From an uncultured Tateyamaria sp. (GTDB taxonomy: Bacteria > Pseudomonadota > Alphaproteobacteria > Rhodobacterales > Rhodobacteraceae), in the NCBI RefSeq assembly GCF_947503465.1, contig NZ_CANNDN010000001.1, positions 744,001 to 808,000 on the forward strand: a stretch of 64,000 bases of DNA. The letters are read 5' to 3'. Position numbers and translations under genes: made by a program. Position 1 is the stretch's first letter. Every line of letters begins with the position of its first letter. This document shows, in pieces, positions 1-9,032 of this stretch. The notes under the pieces were generated by a model. That model ran no database searches and was not told where the DNA came from. It was given only the letters and a program-made list of their open reading frames with translations.

Positions 1-495
1 GTTGATTTGCGACTGCCCGACACGACTCTGGTGGGATACCGCGCCAAGCCACATACCGGCGTGATCGACCTGGACAATATTGGTTACTATGACCCGGCCG
101 AGTTTTGGGAAGAGGTGCACGCCCGCGATGGACATATCATCCTTGATCCTGGCGCCTTTTACATCCTGGTCAGCCGCGAGGCGGTGCATATCCCGCCCGA
201 CTATGCCGCTGAAATGGCCCCTTACCTTGCGATGGTCGGTGAATTCCGGGTGCACTATGCCGGCTTTTTCGATCCGGGCTTTGGCCATGATGCCGCCGGT
301 GGTACCGGATCACGCGGCGTGCTTGAGGTGCGCTGCCACGAGGCACCTTTCGTGCTGGAACACGGGCAGATCGTGGGCCGTCTGATCTACGAACGGATGG
401 CGGGACAGCCTGCGCAGCTTTATGGCGCAGGCATCGCTTCGAATTACCAGGGTCAGGGCCTGAAGCTGTCCAAGCATTTCGCGCCGCCACGTTAG
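1..495 (+). CDS. dcd: dCTP deaminase (dcd), 3' part only
   Basis: This is the C-terminal part of a 2'-deoxycytidine 5'-triphosphate deaminase, which makes dUTP from dCTP for thymidylate synthesis. The reading frame is open to the left edge, so the true start lies outside the window. The Dcd signature is visible: a DPGFG segment followed by GVLE, where the Glu is the catalytic residue in characterised Dcd proteins, then the tail ending in YQGQGLKLSKHF. The alphaproteobacterial form is longer than the E. coli enzyme (about 190 residues), so roughly half may be missing. The stop overlaps the stop of the convergent gene at 492. Confidence 0.8.
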   Translation, partial: VDLRLPDTTLVGYRAKPHTGVIDLDNIGYYDPAEFWEEVHARDGHIILDPGAFYILVSREAVHIPPDYAAEMAPYLAMVGEFRVHYAGFFDPGFGHDAAGGTGSRGVLEVRCHEAPFVLEHGQIVGRLIYERMAGQPAQLYGAGIASNYQGQGLKLSKHFAPPR

Positions 496-505
496 GCGTC
501 GGCGC
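481..505. terminator. hairpin across two convergent stop codons
   Basis: GCGCCG (481-486) pairs with CGGCGC (500-505), and the stem continues inside with ACG/CGT after a two-base bulge. Both stop codons, of dcd and of the minus-strand gene at 492, lie in the loop. There is no T-run, so function as an intrinsic terminator is only plausible. Confidence 0.3.
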
Positions 506-1721
506 CGTCCTCCGATTTCTTGGATTGGTCAGACTGTGCTTCTGGTGCAAAGATGCGCTTGCCCGCCGCCTGGATCGAGGCAAAGGCATCCTCGGCCATG
601 AACCCGGACAGAAATGCGATGAAAGCCACGGTATAGGGGCTGAGTTCGACATCATTTGCCGGCCCGCTGCCTTGCGTCAGGGCCAACATACCCGCGCCGG
701 AGAACAGAAAGATGGCGATGGCGGCAGCGATCCCCTCGCCCACATTCACAAAAAGCCGCGACAACGTCAGCTGGTCCGAATTTTTCGCTGAATAGTAGCG
801 GCGTGAAAAGGCAACCACAGTGCCAAGCCCGCCCGCCGCGATGGTCACGATCAGGGTCAGGAAGATGGTTGGAAAGCTGACAAGACGCATCAGGATGTCC
901 GGCATGATCGGTGTGTTCAGCGACAACGCCGACAGCCGCGCACGTGATGCGTTTCCCGGCGGTAGCGTTTCCTGAAGCGCGAGGATTTGTTGGTCGTGCG
1001 CCGCCCACCTGTCCCTCAATTCGTTTAAATCGGCCTGCAACGCCTCTTTCTCGGCCTTGATACCGAGAGAGGCCGCATTGGCCGACTCCACCTCTGACGA
1101 CAAAGCATCGAGTGCCGCAATGGTGGCATCATGCAGGGAGGCGAACCGATCCTTGGTGTCCAGATCAACCTGGCTCAGCCCAAGACCGTCTTCCAGAGTG
1201 CGCATGAGCGCGCGCAATTGCAGTTCCGCCGATTTGGACCGCAAGTTGGGCGGTTCACTTGCCACGGTTGTGTGCAAGGTTTCAAGCGACGTGTCGTAGA
1301 TCAGGCGCTGTGGCCCATCCAGTTCGAACTGGAACTCGGAAAGCTTGCCCAGGGTCGCGTCCACCTCGGCGCGCAGCGCGGTTTTGGCTATGGCGATGGT
1401 TCCAAAGGACCGGTTATGATCTGCCTCCATCTCCGACATCTTGGCGGCTTGAAGCCGAATATCCTGCGTGACGCGCGCCTTGGCGCGGTCAAGGTCCTGT
1501 TCCCTTTTGATGATGAAAAGAAGGCTGTCGATATCATTGCCACCCACAACCGGCCCGTCCGGGGCCAGCCCCGCACTGGCATCGACTTGCCATCCGGTCC
1601 GATAAATATAGCTGCCAAAGCCAAAGGCGACGAGCGCAACGAACAGCACATAAAGTGCAATAACTGTGATCCCGAGCGATACGGATCCGACACGTATCAC
1701 GGGTGCAGATTTGTCTGCCAT
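492..1721 (-). CDS. membrane protein with periplasmic coiled coil, function unknown
   Basis: I do not recognise this 409-residue protein. Hydrophobic segments lie near residues 13-38, 283-305, 328-349 and 362-378. The roughly 240 residues between the first two are rich in Ala, Glu, Leu and Lys with a heptad-like pattern (about 65-125 and 205-250), suggesting a long extracytoplasmic coiled coil. The C-terminus is charged (QSDQSKKSEDGADA). The layout resembles sensor or scaffold membrane proteins, but no catalytic domain is visible. It stands alone on the minus strand, ending against dcd. Confidence 0.6.
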   Translation of the reverse strand: MADKSAPVIRVGSVSLGITVIALYVLFVALVAFGFGSYIYRTGWQVDASAGLAPDGPVVGGNDIDSLLFIIKREQDLDRAKARVTQDIRLQAAKMSEMEADHNRSFGTIAIAKTALRAEVDATLGKLSEFQFELDGPQRLIYDTSLETLHTTVASEPPNLRSKSAELQLRALMRTLEDGLGLSQVDLDTKDRFASLHDATIAALDALSSEVESANAASLGIKAEKEALQADLNELRDRWAAHDQQILALQETLPPGNASRARLSALSLNTPIMPDILMRLVSFPTIFLTLIVTIAAGGLGTVVAFSRRYYSAKNSDQLTLSRLFVNVGEGIAAAIAIFLFSGAGMLALTQGSGPANDVELSPYTVAFIAFLSGFMAEDAFASIQAAGKRIFAPEAQSDQSKKSEDGADA

Positions 1722-1817
1722 GTTCGAAATCCCCCACTTAAATCAATGGCGATCACGCTACGGCAGCATCATTTAACAATCAACGGTGGTATTCCGGACC
1801 CTGTTTCGGCCCGGATC

Positions 1818-2048
1818 CTAGTCGCGCCCCGTTTGTCGCGCTTCGCGTGCAGCACGGCGCGCGCGGCGGCGTTCACGGATTTCGGCCTGTGTAGGGCCGT
1901 CATCCACGTCCAGCTGTGGCTGTTGCTGGTGACGCGGCTGTTGCGCGCGCCCGCGGGTGGCACGGTTCATCCCCGCATCAATGCCCTTGCTGATCGCTTT
2001 TCGCATGACGATGCGCATGATCATGTTAATGATCTGATTTGCATTCAT
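1818..2048 (-). CDS. small basic protein, function unknown
   Basis: A 76-residue protein starting MNANQIINMIMR. The N-terminal 25 residues are an amphipathic or hydrophobic helix; the rest is Gln-rich and then strongly basic (repeated RERRRARRAAR pattern). I took the internal Met because the upstream extension is unlike a protein start. It lies between the membrane protein and scpB on the same strand. I know no function; the hydrophobic N-terminus and Arg-rich tail suggest a membrane- or nucleic-acid-associated small protein. Confidence 0.45.
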   Translation of the reverse strand: MNANQIINMIMRIVMRKAISKGIDAGMNRATRGRAQQPRHQQQPQLDVDDGPTQAEIRERRRARRAAREARQTGRD

Positions 2049-2121
2049 GGGACCACTCCGCGCTGTTCGCTTGTCCGGCAATATAGGGGCGAATGCGGCG
2101 AATTTCAGGCTGTTTCGCCGA

Positions 2122-2784
2122 TCAATCCTCGAAAAGCTCGGACTGGCCTTCTTCGCTTTCGTCTTCCGCATCCGATTCCGGGCCGGGCAACGCGCCGGGC
2201 GGCGGGCGGTTTTCCAACAGCCCGGCGGCGCGCAATTCCTTCAACCCCGGCAGATCGCGCGCATTTTCCAGACCGAAGTGATCAAGGAAGGTTTGCGTCA
2301 CCACAAAGGTCACCGGACGGCCAGGCGTCATCTTGCGGCGTCCAAAGCGGATCCATTCCAGTTCCAGCAACTGATCGACCGTGCCCCGGCTGACGCTGAC
2401 CCCCCGGATCTCCTCGATCTCGGCCCGAGTGACGGGCTGGTGATAGGCGATGATCGCCAGTGTTTCGATGGCAGCGCGGCTAAGCTTGCGCGTCTCGACC
2501 GTTTCCTTCTGCATCAGAAACCCCAGATCGGCTGCCGTCCTGATCGCCCAGGCGTCGCCCACCTTCATCACCTGCACGCCGCGCCCATCGTAGCGTTTGC
2601 GCAAATAGACCAACGCCTCGGCGGCATCGCAGCCATGCGGCATACGGGCCTCAAGCTCGCGCGTGGTGATCGGTTCCGCCGTGGCAAACAGGATCGCTTC
2701 GACCATGCGTTCCTGTTCGGCAAGGGGCGGTGCGTCGAACAGGCTTTCTTCTTTATCTTCAGTTGCTTCGGTCACGATGCTCAT
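2122..2784 (-). CDS. scpB: segregation and condensation protein B
   Basis: ScpB is the winged-helix kleisin partner of the SMC-ScpA condensin complex that compacts and segregates the chromosome. The 220-residue product has the typical first winged helix starting MVEAILFATAEPIT and the second around IIAYHQPVTRAEIEEIRGV, followed by an acidic, variable C-terminal tail. The start at 2784 gives the family length, with AAGAAAG just upstream. It overlaps the end of scpA by 26 bases, indicating translational coupling in the nagZ-scpA-scpB operon. Confidence 0.93.
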   Translation of the reverse strand: MSIVTEATEDKEESLFDAPPLAEQERMVEAILFATAEPITTRELEARMPHGCDAAEALVYLRKRYDGRGVQVMKVGDAWAIRTAADLGFLMQKETVETRKLSRAAIETLAIIAYHQPVTRAEIEEIRGVSVSRGTVDQLLELEWIRFGRRKMTPGRPVTFVVTQTFLDHFGLENARDLPGLKELRAAGLLENRPPPGALPGPESDAEDESEEGQSELFED

Positions 2785-3562
2785 CTTTCTTGCGCAGCTG
2801 GATTGGCGCAAATGTATCGGATTGCCGGATTTCCAGATGGCCCTCTTTCACCAATTCCAGACTGGCCGCAAAGGTGGCGGCAGTGGCCGAGCGGCGCTTG
2901 GCCGGATCCATTTCCCATCCCTCAGGCAAATAGGACAGGATGTCGGTCCAGTCGCCAGCAAAGCCGATCAGACCACGCATGCGGTCCAGCGCCTGCTCCA
3001 TTGTGAATACGGCGTCCCGATCCATGACAAAGGGGCGGAACTCGTCACGCGTGCGGATGCGGGCATATCCCTGCATCAGGTCCAGCAGGGTCGCGGAATA
3101 GGTCACCTTGCGCACGCGTGTCACCATCTCGGATTGCCCGCGTGCAAAGAAATCGCGGCCCAACTGGTCGCGGGCCATAAGGCGGGCGGCGGCATCGCGC
3201 ATGGCTTGCAGGCGTTCCAGTTGAAAAGCCAGGTGCGCTGCCAGTTCTTCGCCGCTGGGCCCCTCTTCGGTCGGGTCCGGTGGCAACAAAAGGCGGGATT
3301 TCAGAAAGGCGAGCCAGGCCGCCATGACCAGGTAGTCAGCCGCCAGTTCCAGCCGCAATTGCTTGGCCCTTTCGACAAAGGCAAGGTATTGGCGAGCCAA
3401 CTGAAGCACGGAAATCTTGCGCAGGTCCACCTTCTGGGTCCTGCTGAGCGTCAAAAGCAGGTCAAGCGGGCCCTCGAACCCGTCGACATCGACGATCAGG
3501 GCTTCGGCGGCAAGGCGATCGGCCACCGAAACGCTGTCTTCCTCGAATATGTCCTCAGCCAT
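2759..3562 (-). CDS. scpA: segregation and condensation protein A (kleisin)
   Basis: ScpA is the kleisin subunit bridging SMC heads. The 267-residue protein begins MAEDIFEEDS and soon shows the family N-terminal signature DGFEGPLDLLL followed by VDLRKISVLQLARQY. The internal Met at 3562 is preferred over one 31 codons upstream because the signature normally lies near the N-terminus and the upstream stretch overlaps nagZ. It sits 10 bases after nagZ and overlaps scpB, an arrangement common in Alphaproteobacteria. Confidence 0.93.
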   Translation of the reverse strand: MAEDIFEEDSVSVADRLAAEALIVDVDGFEGPLDLLLTLSRTQKVDLRKISVLQLARQYLAFVERAKQLRLELAADYLVMAAWLAFLKSRLLLPPDPTEEGPSGEELAAHLAFQLERLQAMRDAAARLMARDQLGRDFFARGQSEMVTRVRKVTYSATLLDLMQGYARIRTRDEFRPFVMDRDAVFTMEQALDRMRGLIGFAGDWTDILSYLPEGWEMDPAKRRSATAATFAASLELVKEGHLEIRQSDTFAPIQLRKKDEHRDRSN

Positions 3563-3572
3563 GCCCCACGCT

Positions 3573-4574
3573 TTAGCCTGCCCCGCCCAAAAGCGCCTCA
3601 AGTTCGGCGTTGAGCTCGGCAATGTCAATGTCGTCGGGGGCCTGACGCGCGGCAAGGGCCGCTTCGGCGCGGGCTTGGGCCGCGTCGGTCATCTGGCCGG
3701 CCGCACCCGCAGAGGCAATCCGATGTGACAAAGGTGCGTTGCAGTGCAGGATGACATCGCATCCGGCGTCCAACGCGCGGCGCGCGATCTGATCCGGCGT
3801 GCCATCAAGGGCCTTCATGCCAATGTCATCCGTCATGATCAGACCGTCAAATCCGATGTCGCTGCGGATCAGGTCCATTGTGTTTTGGGACAGCGTTGCA
3901 GGCACTTCGTCTACCGCCTCGTACACGACATGCGCCGTCATTCCCATGGGCAGATCATTAAGTGCCCGAAACGGCGCGAAGTCAGTCTCGCGCAGCGTAT
4001 CGAGGCTGACATCCACGCGGGGCAGATCGTAGTGGCTGTCCAGGTTCGTACGCCCGTGACCCGGAATATGCTTCAGCACCGGCAGAACGCCGCCTTCCAG
4101 ATGCCCTTGCGCTGCGGCGCGGCCCAAGGCCGCGATGTCACCAGGCGATGTGCCGTAGCATCGGTTGCGCAGAAAGTCGTGGGTATCCTTGACCACCAGA
4201 TCGACCATAGGGGCGCAGTTGCTGTCGATGGTCAGCGCTTTAAGTTCGTGCGCTATATGCCTGTATCGCAAATACATTGCGCGCTCGGCATCATCTCCTG
4301 CTGCCTGCACGAAATCAAGGGGCGGCAGCCATTCTGTCCATGTGGGGCCGCGCAGCCGCTGGACGCGTCCGCCTTCCTGATCAATGGTGATGATCGCCTC
4401 GCGCCCGACCGCGTCGCGGAATTCCGAACACAGGCCATAGACTTGGTCAGGGGTATCGATGTTGCGCGCAAACAGGATAAAGCCGAACGGATCGGCATCG
4501 CGGAAGAAGGCCTTTTCATCCTTCGTCAGGTGCAAGCCATCCGCGTCCAATATGGTCGCGCCAAAGTTGCTCAT
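3573..4574 (-). CDS. nagZ: beta-N-acetylhexosaminidase NagZ (GH3)
   Basis: This cytoplasmic family 3 glycosidase removes N-acetylglucosamine from 1,6-anhydro-muropeptides in peptidoglycan recycling. The 333-residue protein has the NagZ hallmarks: IDQEGGRVQRL (about 63-73), KHIPGHG (about 168-174, containing the catalytic general-acid His loop) and MTDDIGM (about 247-253, containing the nucleophile Asp). The start MSNFGATILD overlaps the stop of the upstream SPOR gene by ATGA (4571-4574). It is followed by scpA-scpB. Confidence 0.95.
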   Translation of the reverse strand: MSNFGATILDADGLHLTKDEKAFFRDADPFGFILFARNIDTPDQVYGLCSEFRDAVGREAIITIDQEGGRVQRLRGPTWTEWLPPLDFVQAAGDDAERAMYLRYRHIAHELKALTIDSNCAPMVDLVVKDTHDFLRNRCYGTSPGDIAALGRAAAQGHLEGGVLPVLKHIPGHGRTNLDSHYDLPRVDVSLDTLRETDFAPFRALNDLPMGMTAHVVYEAVDEVPATLSQNTMDLIRSDIGFDGLIMTDDIGMKALDGTPDQIARRALDAGCDVILHCNAPLSHRIASAGAAGQMTDAAQARAEAALAARQAPDDIDIAELNAELEALLGGAG

Positions 4575-5563
4575 CGTGTGACGACCGGGATGCAATCTGC
4601 GCCCTCGGCCACAAGGGCCGAGCAAAAGCGGCGCGCGTCACTCAGGTCGGCAAACCCATGTGCACGCAGGCGATAAAACGTCCGGCCGCCGGATTGCGCC
4701 TGTTGCACGATGCGGTCCTTGTCTCGCAGCAAATCGCCAAACCGGCCCTGCATTTTCTCCCATTCCGCGCGGGCAACCTCGGGGCTGTCGAACGCGCCCA
4801 ATTGAACCAGTCGGGTGCCGGCAGGGATTTCGTTCGCGTCAAGATCGCTTGTCAGCGGCGCGACGCGCGCAGGCTGAGCCGGCACCACGGTTTGGGGTGC
4901 GGATGCGGGGCGCAATTGCGGGCGTTTGGATGCTTTGGGCCCCGGACCTTGCACCACGGCAGGCACCGGCGTCGGTGCCTCGGGCAGTTCTGCGGCGCTG
5001 ACGCTGGCAAGGACAGGTTCAACCGCGACCGGCTCCGCATCAATCGCATCAATCCCGGACGTCAGTTGGTTCACCAGGTCATCGACGTTGCCCTCGGCAA
5101 GGGCTGCGGCAACGTCAATCTGCGGCACCTCCAAGCTGGCGGCGACGTCAAGTGCAGCGGGTTGTTGCACAGGTGCCACCGTTTGGGCGGCGATCGGCTG
5201 ATCTTCTTCGGTCAGATCGACAGGACGCGGGGCCAGCGTCACCTGTTCGACGGGGCCCGATGCCTCGCCCAAAGCGGCGATCTCATTGACGGCAAGGCCC
5301 GTGTTTCGGGCCAGTTGGCCACCGGGATCTTCCGGTCGCACCCGCATCTCGCCTTCTGCGGCACGCACAACAGGAATACCGGACACATCCCGCATCACCA
5401 GCTTGTATCCCCAAACGGACACACCAGCGATCAACGCAAGGGACACTGCCGCGCCAGCGAAATTGGTAAGGTTTTTCAGCGTGTTGGACTGCAGAACTTC
5501 CGCATTCTCCTGCGCGTCATAGCCCCGGTGACCCAGGTCATGGGTATAGTGCATATCTGCCAT
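4571..5563 (-). CDS. SPOR-domain membrane protein
   Basis: A 330-residue bitopic membrane protein. Following a short N-terminal cytoplasmic segment there is one transmembrane helix (near FAGAAVSLALIAGVSVWGY), a long Pro/Ala/Val-rich periplasmic linker, and a C-terminal SPOR domain beginning near GTRLVQLGAFDSPEVA and ending CIPVVTR. SPOR domains bind denuded peptidoglycan at division septa, so a role in cell division or wall remodelling is likely. The start at 5563 has GAGG upstream. It couples by ATGA to nagZ, consistent with a cell-wall operon. Confidence 0.85.
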   Translation of the reverse strand: MADMHYTHDLGHRGYDAQENAEVLQSNTLKNLTNFAGAAVSLALIAGVSVWGYKLVMRDVSGIPVVRAAEGEMRVRPEDPGGQLARNTGLAVNEIAALGEASGPVEQVTLAPRPVDLTEEDQPIAAQTVAPVQQPAALDVAASLEVPQIDVAAALAEGNVDDLVNQLTSGIDAIDAEPVAVEPVLASVSAAELPEAPTPVPAVVQGPGPKASKRPQLRPASAPQTVVPAQPARVAPLTSDLDANEIPAGTRLVQLGAFDSPEVARAEWEKMQGRFGDLLRDKDRIVQQAQSGGRTFYRLRAHGFADLSDARRFCSALVAEGADCIPVVTR

Positions 5564-5687
5564 CTTTTGCCTCGTTGCCTGCGCGAATACGTGCCCGCAC
5601 AAGTCATCTTGTTGGTTGTGCGCGCCCACGAAACCACGTCACGGCGTGCGTTAGGATATGTGCCTGTGTGCCCCTTTTGGCGGAGCG

Positions 5688-7430
5688 TTAACGCAGCTCT
5701 TCGGCTGGTTTCACGCCAAGAATACCAAGGCCGGCTGCAATTACAACGGCGCAGGCGCTGGCAAGCGCGATTTTTGGCATCGACGCGTCTTCGCTGTCTT
5801 GCAGGAATCGCAACTCGGGCTTGTCATTGCCCCGGTTCCATAGCGCGTGAAAAACCTGGGCCAGCTCGTAAAGGTAAAAGGCAATCCGGTGCGGTTCGTT
5901 ACTGCGTGCAGCGGTTTCGACCAGGCGTGGCCACTCGGCGATCTTGGCAGCCACGGCCAATTCGGCCGGGTCCGTTAGCCCGCTCAGGTCGGCGTCGGAG
6001 AGCCGTGCATGCGAAAAGATGTACCCCTGCTCAGACGCCTTGCGCATCACTGACGTCACCCGCGCATGTGCGTATTGAACATAAAAGACCGGGTTTTCCT
6101 TGGACTGCTCGAGTGCGGCGTCCAGATCAAAGTCGAACATTGCGTCATTCTTGCGGGTCAGCATCATGAAACGGGTCACGTCCGGGCCGACCTCGTCCAC
6201 CACATCGCGCAGGGTCACAAAGGTCCCTGCCCGCTTGGACATCTTGAATTCCTGCCCGTTCTTGAACAATTTGACCAGCTGCGTCAGCTTGATATCCAGC
6301 GATACCCGGCCGTCGGACAGCGCGCTGACCGCAGCCTTCATCCGTTTGACATAGCCGCCGTGATCCGCGCCAAAAACATCAATCAGCGCATCGAAGCCGC
6401 GCTGCACCTTGTCATAGTGGTAGGCAATGTCCGGCGCGAAGTAGGTCCAGGCGCCGTCCGACTTCATCACCGGCCGGTCCACATCGTCGCCATGATCCGT
6501 AGATTTGAACAACGTCTGCTCGCGTGGCTCCCAATCTTCGGGCTTTTTGCCCTTGGGTGGCTCAAGCACACCTTCATAAATCAGCCCTTTGCCGCGCAAG
6601 TCATCAAGAGCGGCCTCGATCCGCCCGGTGCCGTAAAGCGACTTTTCGGAATAGAACACATCCATTTCGACACCCAGGGCGGCTAGGTCACCCCGGATCA
6701 AATCCATCATGGCTTCCGTCGCAAACTCCCGCACATCCGTCAGCCAGAACTGTTCGCCCTTGTCGACAAACGCGTCACCAACCTTGGCCTTGAGCGCTTC
6801 GCCCACGCCAATCAGGTAGTCGCCGGGATAGGTGCCATCTTCAAACGCCACGTCCTGTCCGTGCGCTTCGAGGTAGCGGAGATAGACGGAGCGCGCGAGC
6901 ACATCGACTTGGGCCCCACCATCATTGATATAGTATTCGCGAGTCACGTCGTAGCCTGCGTAGTCCAGCAGCGACGCCAACGCATCGCCAAACACCGCGC
7001 CCCGCGTGTGCCCGACATGAAGCGGTCCGGTCGGATTCGCCGAGACGTATTCGACGTTCACCTTCTTGCCAGCCCCAAGATCCGAGCGGCCGAAATCCGT
7101 TCCGTTCGACAAAACCTGGCCGATGACCTTGTGCCAAACGACCGGGGTCAGCCGCAGATTCAGAAACCCCGGGCCTGCGACCTCGGCGCTTGTGATCCGT
7201 TCATCCTCGGCCAATCGCCGTGCCAAGACGTCCGCGATGTCGCGCGGCTTCATCTTGGCGGGTTTTGCCAGCACCATGGCGGCGTTGGTTGCCATGTCGC
7301 CATGCGCCGCATCGCGCGGCGGTTCGACGGTCACGTTGCGGGTCTCAAGTCCCGCAGGCAATTCCCCCAGTTCGACCATGGCATCAAGGGTGGTCAGCAC
7401 GAGGGCGCGGATGTCGGCAAAAAGGTTCAT
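5688..7430 (-). CDS. argS: arginyl-tRNA synthetase
   Basis: Class I aminoacyl-tRNA synthetase that charges tRNA-Arg. The 580-residue protein, starting [10 protein letters not shown], carries the N-terminal ArgRS tRNA-recognition domain, the HIGH-type motif HVGH (about 138-141, in [15 protein letters not shown]), the KMSK-type loop FKMSKRAG, and the DALR anticodon-binding domain ending near [10 protein letters not shown]. The 20 codons upstream of this Met were rejected because they lack family similarity. It is preceded on the same strand by the dGTPase-like gene with about 60 bases between them. Confidence 0.96.
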   Translation of the reverse strand: MNLFADIRALVLTTLDAMVELGELPAGLETRNVTVEPPRDAAHGDMATNAAMVLAKPAKMKPRDIADVLARRLAEDERITSAEVAGPGFLNLRLTPVVWHKVIGQVLSNGTDFGRSDLGAGKKVNVEYVSANPTGPLHVGHTRGAVFGDALASLLDYAGYDVTREYYINDGGAQVDVLARSVYLRYLEAHGQDVAFEDGTYPGDYLIGVGEALKAKVGDAFVDKGEQFWLTDVREFATEAMMDLIRGDLAALGVEMDVFYSEKSLYGTGRIEAALDDLRGKGLIYEGVLEPPKGKKPEDWEPREQTLFKSTDHGDDVDRPVMKSDGAWTYFAPDIAYHYDKVQRGFDALIDVFGADHGGYVKRMKAAVSALSDGRVSLDIKLTQLVKLFKNGQEFKMSKRAGTFVTLRDVVDEVGPDVTRFMMLTRKNDAMFDFDLDAALEQSKENPVFYVQYAHARVTSVMRKASEQGYIFSHARLSDADLSGLTDPAELAVAAKIAEWPRLVETAARSNEPHRIAFYLYELAQVFHALWNRGNDKPELRFLQDSEDASMPKIALASACAVVIAAGLGILGVKPAEELR

Positions 7431-7490
7431 TTGGGGCCTATTCAATGGTTGCGCGGGGTGTATCACGCGCACCCCAAGCGTCAAGCGCAC

Positions 7491-8624
7491 TCAGCCGATC
7501 AGGCGGGCATGTTCCTGCAGGGCAAAGCGATCGGTCATGCCCGCGATATAGTCGGATACGCTGCGTGCCAGCGCGATCTTGTCGCTTGCGTCAACGTTGC
7601 GACGCCATTCCATTGGCAACAGGTCGGGTTGGGACAGGAACAATGGGAAAAGGTCGTTGACCACGCATGTGACCTCCTCTCGCTTCGCCATCACGGACGG
7701 GGCGCGGTACATGTTCGTGAACAGGAATGCGCGAATGTGCTGAAGGTCCGCCCACAGCGTGTCCGAAAACCGAACGACAGGACGGCCAAGCTTGCGCACA
7801 TCCTCGACCGATTGCACAGCGCTGTCCGCGAGGCGTGCGCGCGACGTTTCGACCACGTCGGTCACCATCACGCCAAAGACGCGGCGCAGCGCCTCGTGTC
7901 GGCGGCGGTTCACGTCAAGGTTGGGGTAGAGCCTGTCGACCTCGGCAAAGGCGGGACCGACCATGGGCAACGCACAGATGTCGGCCTCGTTGAACAGACC
8001 GGCGCGCAGACCGTCATGCAGGTCGTGATTATTGTAGGCAATGTCGTCCGACAACGCGGCCACTTGCGCTTCGGCGCTTGCGTGCGTGCCAAGCTCCAGA
8101 TCATGTTCGGCGTCATATTCAGCCAGCGCATAGGGCAGATCCCCCGTCACCGGGCCGTTATGTTTCGCAATTCCTTCAAGCGCTTCCCAAGTGAGGTTCA
8201 ATCCGTCGAAATCGGCATAATGGCATTCCAGTTTCGTCACGATCTTGATGGCCTGGGCGTTGTGATCAAACCCGCCATAGGGCGCCATCAGAACCTGCAA
8301 TGCATCCTCGCCCGTATGGCCAAACGGCGGATGGCCCAGGTCATGGGCCAGCGCCACGGCCTCGGTCAGACAATCGTTCAGACCCAAGGCACCCGCGATC
8401 GTGCGGGCCACCTGCGCCACCTCGATCGAATGGGTCAGTCGGGTGCGGAAATAGTCGCCCTCGTGTTCCACAAACACCTGGGTCTTGTGCTTGAGCCGCC
8501 GAAAGGCCGAGGCGTGAATGATTCTGTCCCGATCCCGTTGGAACGGAGAGCGGAACGACATTTCTTCCTCGGGCCAGCGTCGCCCCCGGGCGTGGGCAGG
8601 ATCCGAGGCATAGGCGGCTGTCAT
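7491..8624 (-). CDS. dgt: dGTP triphosphohydrolase-like HD protein
   Basis: A 377-residue HD-superfamily protein of the deoxyguanosinetriphosphate triphosphohydrolase-like group. The family N-terminus (FQRDRDRIIHASAFRRLKHKTQVF) precedes the HD metal-binding residues: His65 (RLTHS), His94-Asp95 (LAHDLGHPPFGH) and a distal Asp in SDDIAYNNHD. It probably hydrolyses dNTPs to nucleoside and triphosphate; the natural substrate of the alphaproteobacterial type is less certain than that of E. coli Dgt. It is divergent from the Fe-S carrier gene, sharing a short 81-base promoter region. Confidence 0.92.
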   Translation of the reverse strand: MTAAYASDPAHARGRRWPEEEMSFRSPFQRDRDRIIHASAFRRLKHKTQVFVEHEGDYFRTRLTHSIEVAQVARTIAGALGLNDCLTEAVALAHDLGHPPFGHTGEDALQVLMAPYGGFDHNAQAIKIVTKLECHYADFDGLNLTWEALEGIAKHNGPVTGDLPYALAEYDAEHDLELGTHASAEAQVAALSDDIAYNNHDLHDGLRAGLFNEADICALPMVGPAFAEVDRLYPNLDVNRRRHEALRRVFGVMVTDVVETSRARLADSAVQSVEDVRKLGRPVVRFSDTLWADLQHIRAFLFTNMYRAPSVMAKREEVTCVVNDLFPLFLSQPDLLPMEWRRNVDASDKIALARSVSDYIAGMTDRFALQEHARLIG

Positions 8625-8705
8625 TCCCAGTGATCCTTGTCGGCTTTACCTTAGGTGCATATATTGCACGCGCAGCACGATGAAAACCGTTCGGAGCAGA
8701 TGCAG

Positions 8706-9029
8706 ATGCAATTGCCACCCAAAGTCACCGACCGCGCCTTTGAGCGTCTGGCAGAAATTGGCGCCGCGGATCAGGGCCAGGCCCTGCGCGTCGCGGTTGA
8801 AGGGGGTGGTTGCTCCGGCTTTCAGTATGAAATCGCTCTGGACGACCCCAAGGATGACGACCTCGTACTGGAAGGTGCGGGCCAGAAAGTTGTTGTGGAC
8901 AGCATCAGCCTGCCCTTCCTGTCCAACGCCGTCATCGACTTTTCCGAGGAATTGATCGGCGCGCGGTTCATCATCGACAATCCCAACGCCACCAGTTCCT
9001 GCGGCTGCGGCACATCTTTTTCGATGTAG
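8706..9029 (+). CDS. erpA: A-type iron-sulfur cluster carrier (ErpA/IscA family)
   Basis: A 107-residue HesB/IscA-family protein that receives and delivers Fe-S clusters to apoproteins. The three cluster-ligating cysteines are present: Cys36 (GGGCSGFQY) and Cys99/Cys101 (SSCGCGTSF). Two in-frame ATGs lie at 8700 and 8706; I chose 8706 because GGAG at 8693-8696 is 9 bases away, while it is only 3 bases from 8700. Assignment as ErpA rather than another A-type carrier is by general similarity. Its stop is 3 bases from the stop of the convergent cassette gene at 9033. Confidence 0.85.
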   Translation: MQLPPKVTDRAFERLAEIGAADQGQALRVAVEGGGCSGFQYEIALDDPKDDDLVLEGAGQKVVVDSISLPFLSNAVIDFSEELIGARFIIDNPNATSSCGCGTSFSM

Positions 9030-9032
9030 CCG

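Noticed and set aside
7-495. Full-length dcd starting at TTG 7
   Set aside because: The frame is open to position 1 and the product lacks the N-terminal half of the family, so the gene is cut by the window edge.
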